Assembly: GCA_041738285.1 (NCBI GenBank)
Contig: JBGSQB010000096.1
Span: 1 to 19,225 of the forward strand
Length of the DNA stretch: 19,225 nt
Direction: 5' to 3'
DNA from: SZUA-521 sp041738285
GTDB taxonomy: Bacteria; Pseudomonadota; Gammaproteobacteria; Pseudomonadales; Azotimanducaceae
The notes beneath the pieces are model-generated. The model was not told the origin of the DNA. It worked only from the letters and a program-made list of their open reading frames with translations, and ran no database searches. The translations under genes were made by a program, and so were the position numbers. Shown piece after piece: positions 6,431 to 15,139 of the stretch. How positions within the stretch are numbered: the first letter of the stretch is position 1; each line of letters starts with the position of its first letter.

Positions 6431-9108
6431 AGGGTGCAGCACGCAGGCGTTTCGCCGCTCGCAGTGAAGAGCGCGCGCGATTGGCAGACCCAGCGACCGC
6501 CGAGGCATTCAAGTTCTGGGGGCCGTACTTGAGCGAGCGCCAATGGGGTACGGTGCGCGAGGACTACAGTGCGCACGGTACGGCGTGGGATTACTTTCCC
6601 CACGATCATGCCCGCAGCCGGGCTTATCGTTGGGGCGAGGACGGCATTGCCGGCTGGTCCGACAACGAATCGCGCCTGTGCTTTTCCCTCGCGCTGTGGA
6701 ATGGCAAGGATCCCATCCTGAAGGAGCGGCTGTTCGGGCTGACCAACAGCGAGGGCAACCACGGCGAAGACGTCAAGGAGCTGTATTACTACCTCGACGC
6801 GACACCGACTCATTCATATCTGAAGTTCCTCTACAAGTATCCGCAGATGGCGTTTCCGTATGCGCGGCTGGTCGAGGAGAACCGTCGCCGCGGTGCTCAC
6901 GACGATGAGTTCGAACTGATCGATACCGGCGTGTTCGACGACAACCGTTACTTCGATGTGTTCGTCGAGTACGCGCAAGCCGCACCAAACGACACGCTGA
7001 TCCGCATTACCGTACACAACCGCGGCGATGCGCCAGCCCAGCTCGTGCTCGCGCCGCAGCTCACGTTTCGCAACACCTGGGACTGGAAGCACGGCAGCCC
7101 GCGTCCGAACATGTCTGCGTCGGGTCCGCGCACGATCATCGCCGATCATCCGACACTCGGGCGTTATCAGCTCGATGTCGAGTCCGCTGCCGAGTTCATC
7201 TTCACCGACAACACCACCAACACCATTGCGCTGTACGGCAACGGTGAGGTGAAACCGTTCAAGGATGCGTTCCATCGCTTTCTCATCGACGGTGACGTGA
7301 GCGCGCTGCGCACGGATGGCGCGGGCACGAAGTGTGCCGCCGTCTTTCGACTCGACGTGCCGGCGCATGGCGAACGATGCGTGGCGCTGCGCCTGTCGAA
7401 CCGTCGCCACCCGCAACCGTTCGCTGGATTCGACGCGACATTTGCCGACCGGATCCGCGAAGCGGATGCGTTCTACGCGCAGCTGCAATCGGGCATGTCC
7501 GGACTCGACGAAAAGCACATTCAGCGCCAGGCCTTCGCCGGAATGATCTGGAGCAAGCAGTTCTTCTACTACGACGTCCCCGACTGGCTCGACGGTGATC
7601 CGGCGCAGCCTGCGCCGCCGGCAGGGCGGCGCAATGGCCGCAACCGTGAATGGGCGCATCTGAACAATGCCGAAATCATCTCCATGCCCGACAAGTGGGA
7701 GTATCCCTGGTATGCCGCCTGGGACCTCGCATTCCACTGCATTCCGCTGTCGCTGATCGATGCCGAGTTCGCCAAGCAGCAACTCGTACTGCTGACACGT
7801 GAATGGTACATGCACCCCAATGGTCAGTTGCCCGCCTACGAGTGGGCGTTTGGCGACGTCAATCCACCGGTGCATGCGTGGGCGACCTGGCGTGTGTTCC
7901 AGATCGATCGCAAGCAGCGCGGCGATGACGGCGATCTCGAATTCCTCGAGCGCGTGTTTCACAAGTTGATGCTGAACTTCACCTGGTGGGTGAATCGGAA
8001 GGACTCCGAGGGTCGCAACGTATTTCAGGGCGGTTTTCTCGGTCTCGACAACATCGGCGTGTTCGATCGCAGCAGTCAGTTGCCGACCGGCGGTCACATC
8101 GATCAGTCCGATGGCACGAGTTGGATGGCGATGTATGCACTGAACCTGATGCGGATCGCGCTGGAACTTGCGCAGCACAATCATGTGTACGAGGACATCG
8201 CGACCAAGTTCTTCGAGCACTTTCTCCACATCGCCGAGGCGATGACGGCCATCGGTGAGTCCGGCGTCGGCCTGTGGGATGAAGAAGATCAGTTCTTCTA
8301 CGACGTGCTGCACCTGCCTGATGGATCGATGCAACGGCTCAAGGTGCGATCGATGGTCGGGCTGATTCCGCTGTTCGCGGTGGAAGTACTCGAGCCTGAG
8401 CTGCTCGATCGCGTGCCCGAATTCAAACGGCGACTCGAGTGGTTTCTGTCGTACCGACCAGACCTCGCGAAGCTCGTTTCGCACTGGAACCAGGAGGGTT
8501 CAGGCCACCGGCGCCTGCTGTCGTTGCTGCGCGGTCACCGCATGAAGGCGCTGCTGCGGCGGCTCCTGGACGAAGACGAGTTCTTGTCGGACTTCGGCGT
8601 GCGCGCGCTGTCTCGCTACCACGCCCAGCATCCCTACGTGTTCCGCCTCGATCGGGAGGACCTGACCGTTGGCTATCGCCCGGCGGAGTCGGACACGGGT
8701 CTGTTCGGCGGCAACTCGAACTGGCGTGGTCCGGTGTGGTTCCCGGTGAACTACCTGATCGTCGAATCGCTGCAGCGATTTCACCATTACTACGGCGACG
8801 ACTTCCGCATCGAGTGCCCGACGGGTTCGGGTGTGTTCGTCACGATCGAACAGGCCGCCAGCGAAATTGCGCGTCGACTGACGCGGATATTCCTTGCGGA
8901 CGATCGCGGCGAGCGGCCGGTATTCGGCCACCACCCGCGGATGCAGCGCGACCCGCTGTTTCGCGATCACCTCTTGTTCTACGAGTACTTCCACGGCGAC
9001 AGCGGACGTGGGGTCGGCGCGGGCCATCAGACCGGGTGGACCGGCCTGATCGCGAAGCTCCTGATGCCGCGCCGCCGCGATCCATCACCAACCACCCAGG
9101 AGATCTGA
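6391..9108 (+). CDS. GH63 / MGH1-like glucosidase
   Basis: A 905-residue protein with no signal peptide, in the size range of bacterial MGH1-like (GH63 clan) glucosidases. A beta-rich N-terminal part includes HGTAWDYFPHDHARSRAYRW and GLTNSEGNHGEDVKE. The catalytic (alpha/alpha) barrel includes KWEYPWYAAWDLAFH (435-449), LPTGGHIDQSDGTSW ending at residue 578, and a terminal FYEYFHGDSGRG followed by GHQTGWTG. D574 (in DQSDG) and E865 (in YEYFHGD) are my candidates for the acid/base pair, by analogy with E. coli YgjK; this is inference. The clan includes alpha-glucosidases and mannosylglycerate/glucosylglycerate hydrolases, so the substrate may be an alpha-glucoside or a compatible-solute glycoside. 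It overlaps the debranching gene by 40 nt and is followed after 1 nt by the SDR. Confidence 0.88.
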   Translation: MGVREQQAKQQSMKGAARRRFAARSEERARLADPATAEAFKFWGPYLSERQWGTVREDYSAHGTAWDYFPHDHARSRAYRWGEDGIAGWSDNESRLCFSLALWNGKDPILKERLFGLTNSEGNHGEDVKELYYYLDATPTHSYLKFLYKYPQMAFPYARLVEENRRRGAHDDEFELIDTGVFDDNRYFDVFVEYAQAAPNDTLIRITVHNRGDAPAQLVLAPQLTFRNTWDWKHGSPRPNMSASGPRTIIADHPTLGRYQLDVESAAEFIFTDNTTNTIALYGNGEVKPFKDAFHRFLIDGDVSALRTDGAGTKCAAVFRLDVPAHGERCVALRLSNRRHPQPFAGFDATFADRIREADAFYAQLQSGMSGLDEKHIQRQAFAGMIWSKQFFYYDVPDWLDGDPAQPAPPAGRRNGRNREWAHLNNAEIISMPDKWEYPWYAAWDLAFHCIPLSLIDAEFAKQQLVLLTREWYMHPNGQLPAYEWAFGDVNPPVHAWATWRVFQIDRKQRGDDGDLEFLERVFHKLMLNFTWWVNRKDSEGRNVFQGGFLGLDNIGVFDRSSQLPTGGHIDQSDGTSWMAMYALNLMRIALELAQHNHVYEDIATKFFEHFLHIAEAMTAIGESGVGLWDEEDQFFYDVLHLPDGSMQRLKVRSMVGLIPLFAVEVLEPELLDRVPEFKRRLEWFLSYRPDLAKLVSHWNQEGSGHRRLLSLLRGHRMKALLRRLLDEDEFLSDFGVRALSRYHAQHPYVFRLDREDLTVGYRPAESDTGLFGGNSNWRGPVWFPVNYLIVESLQRFHHYYGDDFRIECPTGSGVFVTIEQAASEIARRLTRIFLADDRGERPVFGHHPRMQRDPLFRDHLLFYEYFHGDSGRGVGAGHQTGWTGLIAKLLMPRRRDPSPTTQEI

Positions 9109-9109
9109 C

Positions 9110-9973
<864 letters not shown>

Positions 9974-9974
9974 G

Positions 9975-10802
9975 ATGCGCCTGTCGACAAGATTGGCCCG
10001 TCACTGGCCGGAATACCTGATCGAAGCCTTCGCGCTCGGTTGTTTCATGATCTCAGCGGGTGTGTTCACGGTACTCATCGATCACCCGGATTCCTGGATG
10101 TACGCAGCCGTGCCGGATGCGGACCTGCGGCGCGCGCTGATCGGCATCGTAATGGGTGCAACCGCCATGGCGCTCGTATACAGCCCGTGGGGCAAGCGAT
10201 CCGGCGCGCACATGAATCCGGCGCTGACGCTTGCATTTCTGCGGCTCGGCAAGATCGCACCGGCCGATGCGCTGTTCTACGTGCTGGCGCAATTCGCCGG
10301 CGGTGTGCTCGGCGTGCTGCTCGTGGTGGTGTTGTTCGGCGAACGCTTCACCGCCCCGCCCGTGACCTACGTTGCAACCCTGCCTGGCCGGTTCGGACCG
10401 GCCGTTGCGTTCATCGCCGAGGTCGCGATCTCCGGCTTGCTGGTCTACGCAGTGTTGTCAGTGGTCGCGCGCGAGCACATTGCCAAATATGCGGGCGTCG
10501 CCGCGGGAATTCTGGTCGCGACATTCATCACCTTCGAAGGCCCGCTGTCGGGAATGAGCATGAACCCGGCGCGCAGCCTTGCGTCCGCTGCGCCGGCGGG
10601 TCTGTGGAACGGGCTGTGGATCTACTTCATCGCGCCGCCACTCGGCATGTGGGTTGGCGCTGAGCTGCATGCCCGTTCGGCACGCTCGCGGCAGCACTGC
10701 GCAAAACTCGTCCACAGCGCCGATCAGCGCTGCATTCACTGCGGCTACGACCCCGACCGATCTCTGTCGCGCCGCACTTCAATGGGAGAGCTGAAATCAT
10801 GA
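9975..10802 (+). CDS. MIP-family aquaporin with Cys/His-containing C-terminal tail
   Basis: A 275-residue inner-membrane channel with about six transmembrane segments. The two half-helix motifs are intact: SGAHMNPA (NPA at 81-83) and SGMSMNPAR (NPAR at 197-200, R200 being the selectivity-filter Arg). Ser follows NPAR rather than the Asp typical of glycerol facilitators, which favours a water-type aquaporin over a GlpF-type channel. After the last helix, residues 231-275 form a cytosolic tail with C242, H247 and C253-x-x-C256, a potential metal or redox site. The gene starts 1 nt after the SDR stop and overlaps the GMC gene by ATGA. A role in water or small-solute flux during sugar metabolism or osmotic change is possible but not shown. 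Confidence 0.9.
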   Translation: MRLSTRLARHWPEYLIEAFALGCFMISAGVFTVLIDHPDSWMYAAVPDADLRRALIGIVMGATAMALVYSPWGKRSGAHMNPALTLAFLRLGKIAPADALFYVLAQFAGGVLGVLLVVVLFGERFTAPPVTYVATLPGRFGPAVAFIAEVAISGLLVYAVLSVVAREHIAKYAGVAAGILVATFITFEGPLSGMSMNPARSLASAAPAGLWNGLWIYFIAPPLGMWVGAELHARSARSRQHCAKLVHSADQRCIHCGYDPDRSLSRRTSMGELKS

Positions 10803-12262
10803 ACATACTCTACGACGTCATCGTTGTGGGTTCCGGAGCGGGCGGCAGCGCGATGGCGAACGCGCTCACGCGCCGCAATCTGAATGTGCTGCTGGTGGAA
10901 AAGGGCGATCACTTGCCCGCCGATGGCAGCACGCTCGATCCGGCCGTGGTGATCGGTGAGGGAAGGTTCAAGAGCCGCGAAGCGTGGCGTGACCGAACCG
11001 ATCGTGTCGTGACTCCGGAGGAGTATTTCAACGTCGGCGGCAAGACCAAGTGGTATGGCGCGGCGCTGGCGAGATTCCCAGCGGATACGTTCAGCGCCGA
11101 TCGATCGCGCGGTTTCAGAGACTGGCCCTTCGGCGGCGAGGCGCTGGATCCCTACTATGCGCGTGCGGAAGAAGCCCTCGGTGTCATGCCGTTCGCATGT
11201 GAAGCGGATCTCTCCCGAATCACCCGCGTGCTGACTTTGCGTGGCTGGCGCAGTGAGCCGCTGCCAATGGGACTGGCTGCGAACATCGGCGAGCACTCCG
11301 ATGAAGCCACCCACTTCGACGGCTTCGCATCGGTCGCGAACCTCAAGAGTGACGCGCAGGTGCGATTTCTCGAGCCCGTGCGCACGAGTACCAACCTTCG
11401 CCTCATCACAGGTCACGCTGTGTCCAGATTGATCGGTGCGGGCGCACCGGCACCGCGCATCGTTGGTGTGGGGCTGGACGATGGCCGCATGTACCGGGCG
11501 CGCCGAGTGGTCCTGGCGGCTGGCGCCCTGCATTCGCCACGGTTGCTCGAGCAGTTCCTCACCGACCACCAACTGTCATGGTTGCCGGCAGCCCGCAATG
11601 TGGGCCGCAACTTGAAGCTGCATGTACTCACCGCGATGCTCGCCGTGGGTATTGGCCCGATTGCGGACCAGTTGCGCAAGACGCAACTCCTGCTGAACGA
11701 TGAAACCCCCAACAGCAGCGTACAGCCGCTTGGGTTCGATGCGGAGCTGCTGGCAACGCTGATTCCGAAGTTCGCGCCGCGCTTCGTCGCTCGGACGATG
11801 GCGCGTCGTGCGTATGGATTCTTCCTGCAGACCGAGGACGGCTCACATCCGCACAACCGCATTGTGGCGCAGTCTGCGACTGGGCGCTTGCCGCAGATCG
11901 ACTACGACGTGCAGCGTCTGCCCGCCGCTGAGTCGGAGCATCGCGTGTTGGTCAGGCGACTGTTCAGTGCGTTGTTTCGCGCTGGCATGCTCGCATTCTC
12001 GAAGCGTATCGGAATCGAGGGCACGGCACATGCGTGTGGGACGCTGGTTGCCGGGGTGCACGCAGCCGACTCGGTTGTCGATGGCTACGGTCGTGTGCAC
12101 GGACTCGACGGCGTGGTGGTATCAGATGGCAGCGTGCTGCCGCGCATCAGTCGGGTGAATCCCGCGCTGACGATCTATGCATTCGCGTTGCGAGCTGCGG
12201 ATCATCTGGCCGACGAGCTCGCCAATGCGCGTGCGGCGTCTTCGATGGAGGTGGTGTCGTGA
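10799..12262 (+). CDS. GMC-family FAD-dependent oxidoreductase
   Basis: A 487-residue flavoprotein with no signal peptide. The dinucleotide-binding motif GSGAGG is at 11-16 and the acidic residue E34 of VEKG ends the Rossmann beta2 strand. The C-terminal GMC domain has H411 (TAHACGT) and N454 (VNPALTIYA), the usual His/Asn active-site pair. GMC enzymes oxidise alcohols or sugars at the flavin; acceptor and substrate cannot be read from sequence. GGGAG (10784-10788) precedes the ATG, which is embedded in ATGA with the aquaporin stop. Its 3' end overlaps the kinase by GTGA. In this operon it could act on a polyol, sugar or sugar acid; a dehydrogenase is more likely than an oxidase, but that is inference. 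Confidence 0.88.
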   Translation: MNILYDVIVVGSGAGGSAMANALTRRNLNVLLVEKGDHLPADGSTLDPAVVIGEGRFKSREAWRDRTDRVVTPEEYFNVGGKTKWYGAALARFPADTFSADRSRGFRDWPFGGEALDPYYARAEEALGVMPFACEADLSRITRVLTLRGWRSEPLPMGLAANIGEHSDEATHFDGFASVANLKSDAQVRFLEPVRTSTNLRLITGHAVSRLIGAGAPAPRIVGVGLDDGRMYRARRVVLAAGALHSPRLLEQFLTDHQLSWLPAARNVGRNLKLHVLTAMLAVGIGPIADQLRKTQLLLNDETPNSSVQPLGFDAELLATLIPKFAPRFVARTMARRAYGFFLQTEDGSHPHNRIVAQSATGRLPQIDYDVQRLPAAESEHRVLVRRLFSALFRAGMLAFSKRIGIEGTAHACGTLVAGVHAADSVVDGYGRVHGLDGVVVSDGSVLPRISRVNPALTIYAFALRAADHLADELANARAASSMEVVS

Positions 12263-12921
12263 GTGAAGCAGAGATCGTTGCGGAGCGTCTCGAACGCACT
12301 CATCGAGTCGGTGGCGGCGCACTGCTGGTCGCCGTGACGGGAATCGATCACGCGGGAAAGTCGTGGTGGACGCAACGCATCGCTCAGGCGTTGCGAGCGC
12401 GTGAGAGGAACGTTGCGTGCGTGCGCTCGAACGACTGGTACCGGCCCCAGGGCGATGGGCCGTTGACCGCTTCGGCTTTCTATCACGATGGTATGCGCCT
12501 GGACGAACTGTTCTCACAGGTTCTGTTTCCGCTGCGGGCACGACGCGGCCTCGACGTCGAAGTCGGTCTGACTGCGCGTGGCAGTCGGTGCTCACATCGA
12601 TATCGCTACCAGTTCTCGGATATCGATGTGGTTCTCGTCGACGGACCGTTTCTGCTCAAGCGCGGCTACCAACGATTCTTCGACGTTGGTGTCTGGGTGG
12701 ACGCGACCGCCGAAACTGCGCTCGAGCGCGGTCTTGCGCGCAAGGAGCTGCGTCACGACGCAGCGGCGATCGAGCGGATTTATCGCGAGGTCTATCTGCC
12801 CGCCCAGGACATGCACCTTTCGATCGATGATCCACAGAGTGCCACGATGCTGACCATCCGCAACGACGATCGGCTCCCGGTCGCGCTCAAGCGTGTTCTT
12901 TCGGGGAGCGCATCCAGATGA
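12259..12921 (+). CDS. Uridine-kinase-like P-loop kinase, substrate unknown
   Basis: A 220-residue protein. The GTG at 12259 is chosen because a strong SD, GGAGGTG, ends 5 nt upstream and GTGA overlaps the GMC stop; the longer in-frame upstream extension would lie inside that gene. A Walker A motif is present: GIDHAGKS (28-35). A later VVLVDGPFLLKRGY segment resembles the Walker B/substrate region of uridine kinase-like small-molecule kinases, and VWVDATAETALERGL the following helix. The family phosphorylates nucleosides, pantothenate or sugar acids. Next to sugar oxidoreductases, phosphorylation of an oxidised sugar or glycerate is conceivable, but nothing in the sequence identifies the substrate. 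Confidence 0.75.
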   Translation: MSEAEIVAERLERTHRVGGGALLVAVTGIDHAGKSWWTQRIAQALRARERNVACVRSNDWYRPQGDGPLTASAFYHDGMRLDELFSQVLFPLRARRGLDVEVGLTARGSRCSHRYRYQFSDIDVVLVDGPFLLKRGYQRFFDVGVWVDATAETALERGLARKELRHDAAAIERIYREVYLPAQDMHLSIDDPQSATMLTIRNDDRLPVALKRVLSGSASR

Positions 12922-13868
12922 AAATACTAGCGTTTCTGCTCACCGTTGCTGCGCCGCTCGCGCAGGCCACGACGGTCGATTCGATCGGCATCACCGTCAG
13001 CGACGCCGATCGCTCGATCGCGTTCTATCGCGACGTGTTGGACTTCGAAGTGACGGCTGATCGCGAAATCACCGGTGATGGCTACGAGCATCTGTTCGGT
13101 GTGTTTGGCGCGCGCATTCGCATGGTGCGCATGCGGCTCGGCGCGGAGCACATCGAGCTGATCGACTACATTGCATCTCAAGGGCGACCGATGCCTGGCG
13201 ATACGCGCGGCAACGATGTCTGGTTCCAGCACATTGCGATCGTGGTTTCCGACATGGACGCTGCATACGCGGACCTGCGACGGCATCGGGTCGAGCATGC
13301 CTCCACCGGACCGCAGCGTCTGCCGGATTGGAATCCGAACGCCGGCGGTATCAGTGCGTTCTACTTCAAGGATCCCGACGGCAATCACCTGGAACTGATT
13401 CAGTTCCCGCCAGACAAGGGGCAGCCGCGCTGGCAGCAGAGCAATGGCCAGCTGTTCCTCGGCATCGATCACACCGCGATCACCGTCACGGACACTGCGC
13501 GCAGCATCGCCTACTACCGCGATCGGCTTGGTCTCGTGGTGGCAGGTGGCAGCGAGAACTACGGCACCGAGCAGGAGCATTTGAACAACGTCTTCGGCGC
13601 CCGCTTGCGGATCACTGCGCTCGCGGGCGACGCCGGTCCTGGAGTGGAACTGCTCGAGTACCTTGCGCCGCGCACGGGTCGACCGATGCCCATCGATACC
13701 AGTGCAAACGATCTATGGCACTGGCAGGTGCACATGGTACCGGACGCACCGATCGAGGCTGCGGTTGCGGTGATCGATGCATCGATCGGAATCGAATCAG
13801 GTCGCATGGTGCGCGATCCCGACGGTCACGCAACATTGCTGATCAAACCCGTGGGAGGTGGCTCGTGA
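12918..13868 (+). CDS. Exported tandem VOC (glyoxalase/dioxygenase-fold) protein
   Basis: A 316-residue protein starting at the ATG of an ATGA overlap, with GGGGAG 9 nt upstream. A signal peptide is evident (cleavage near AQA/TTV, residue 17). Two VOC domains follow, about 20-165 and 180-312, each opening with a similar phrase (DADRSIAFYRDVL; DTARSIAYYRDRLG). Domain 1 lacks the usual first His (SIGITV) but has E80, H105 and E159 (DPDGNHLEL). Domain 2 has H185 (DHTAITV) but Leu where the last Glu is expected (DPDGHATLL). VOC proteins are metal-dependent lyases, isomerases, dioxygenases or binding proteins. A secreted tandem copy inside a sugar-oxidation operon is uncommon. It may bind or rearrange a lactone or oxo-sugar; this is not established. 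Confidence 0.83.
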   Translation: MKILAFLLTVAAPLAQATTVDSIGITVSDADRSIAFYRDVLDFEVTADREITGDGYEHLFGVFGARIRMVRMRLGAEHIELIDYIASQGRPMPGDTRGNDVWFQHIAIVVSDMDAAYADLRRHRVEHASTGPQRLPDWNPNAGGISAFYFKDPDGNHLELIQFPPDKGQPRWQQSNGQLFLGIDHTAITVTDTARSIAYYRDRLGLVVAGGSENYGTEQEHLNNVFGARLRITALAGDAGPGVELLEYLAPRTGRPMPIDTSANDLWHWQVHMVPDAPIEAAVAVIDASIGIESGRMVRDPDGHATLLIKPVGGGS

Positions 13869-15139
13869 ATCGACGCATCGTGATCGTGGGTGGAGGCTTT
13901 GCCGGCATCCGGCTGGCGGGTCAGCTGGAGCGTACGCTGCCTGCCGATTGTGAGATCGTCCTGCTCACCAAGGAGAATTTCATTACCTACAACCCACTAC
14001 TGCCCGAAGTAGTGGGAGCGTCCCTACTGCCGGGCCACGTGGTCGCACCGCTGCGGCAGATGGTCAAACGAGCGTCGGTTCGCATGGTGTCGGTCACCGA
14101 TGTCGATCTCGAGACGCGCACCGTCGCTTACGCCGGTGAAGGCAGCGGTATGCTCGAGTTCGATCATCTGGTGATTGCCTGTGGACAAGTGGCGAACCTC
14201 GATCTGGTGCGTGGCATGGAGAAATTCGCGCTGCCGCTGAAGACGCTGGGTGACGCGCTGTTTCTGCGCAATCGCGTGATCGTGCGACTCGAGCATGCGG
14301 ACCTGCAACCCGATCGCGAAGCACGCGGTTGGTTGACCCGATTCATCGTGCTCGGCGGTGGCTTCAGCGGCGTCGAGGTCGCCGGCGGCCTGGTCGATTT
14401 CCTGAACAGCGCGCTCAAGTACTACCCGCGTATCGTGCGCGACGAGGTCAAGGTGCAACTGGTACACAGCGGTGATCATCTACTGCCCGAACTGTCGCCG
14501 AGTCTGGGTGACTTCGCGAAGCGCCGACTCGAAATGCGCGGCATCGAAGTCATCCTCAACGCGCGCGCCGCGCGGGTGGACGATCGGGCCGTACAACTGT
14601 CGAACGGCGACCTGCTGACCGGGGGTACCGTGATCTGCACGATTGGCAGCGCGCCCAATCCATTGCTCGAGTCGCTGCCCGTCAACAAGATCAAAGGTCG
14701 CATCGAAGTGGCGCCGGACATGTCGGTGCCGGGACAGGTCGGCCTGTGGGCACTCGGAGACTGCGCGGCGGTGCCCAATGCCCGCGACAGCAGCATCTCA
14801 CCGCCGACCGCGCAGTTCGCCGATCGCCAGGCGCGCGCGCTCGCGGTCAATATCGCGGCATCCATCGCGGGTCGACCAACACGCCCGTTCTCTTATCGTC
14901 CCCAGGGACAACTCTCATCGGTCGGTCACAACAGCGCGGTGGCGGAATTGTCGGGACTGCGGATCGGCGGCTTCGTCGCGTGGCTGCTGTGGCGCGGCAT
15001 CTATCTGATGAAGATCCCGACGCTGGGTCGCAAGATCAGGCTCTTCCTCGAATGGAACTGGGCCATGTTCTTCCCGCCCGACATCGCGCACCTTGGCTTC
15101 AACCGGACCCGGAGGAAACTCAAACCCGTCGCGCCGTGA
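13865..15139 (+). CDS. Type II NADH:quinone oxidoreductase-like flavoprotein (NDH-2)
   Basis: A 424-residue pyridine nucleotide-disulfide-type flavoprotein. The GTG start at 13865 has GGGAGGTG directly upstream (13853-13860) and overlaps the VOC stop by GTGA. The FAD motif GGGFAG is at 9-14, the NAD motif GGGFSGVEVAGG at 164-175, the second FAD contact WALGDCAAVP at 295-304, and the quinone-side AQFADRQ at 316-322. The C-terminal 50-60 residues are amphipathic and Trp/Arg-rich (LLWRGIYLMKIP, FLEWNWAMFFPPDI), as in the membrane anchor of NDH-2. It should pass electrons from NADH to quinone without proton pumping, on the cytosolic face of the inner membrane. Placed with an NAD(P)-linked sugar dehydrogenase, it could be a dedicated sink for that NADH. 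Related sulfide:quinone or ferredoxin reductases are less likely given the AQ motif and anchor. Confidence 0.87.
   Translation: MNRRIVIVGGGFAGIRLAGQLERTLPADCEIVLLTKENFITYNPLLPEVVGASLLPGHVVAPLRQMVKRASVRMVSVTDVDLETRTVAYAGEGSGMLEFDHLVIACGQVANLDLVRGMEKFALPLKTLGDALFLRNRVIVRLEHADLQPDREARGWLTRFIVLGGGFSGVEVAGGLVDFLNSALKYYPRIVRDEVKVQLVHSGDHLLPELSPSLGDFAKRRLEMRGIEVILNARAARVDDRAVQLSNGDLLTGGTVICTIGSAPNPLLESLPVNKIKGRIEVAPDMSVPGQVGLWALGDCAAVPNARDSSISPPTAQFADRQARALAVNIAASIAGRPTRPFSYRPQGQLSSVGHNSAVAELSGLRIGGFVAWLLWRGIYLMKIPTLGRKIRLFLEWNWAMFFPPDIAHLGFNRTRRKLKPVAP

Noticed and set aside
6814..8484. Minus-strand frame of 556 residues opposite the GH63-like gene
   Set aside because: Very long but antisense to a well-conserved glycosidase; the composition is a reverse shadow and no family motif is visible.
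9975..10802. Glycerol facilitator identity for the MIP channel
   Set aside because: Ser rather than Asp follows the second NPAR motif, which fits aquaporins better than GlpF-type channels.
13328..13864. N-terminal extension of the NDH-2 frame upstream of GTG 13865
   Set aside because: It runs inside the VOC coding region in another frame; the FAD motif begins eight residues after the GTG, which has a strong ribosome site.
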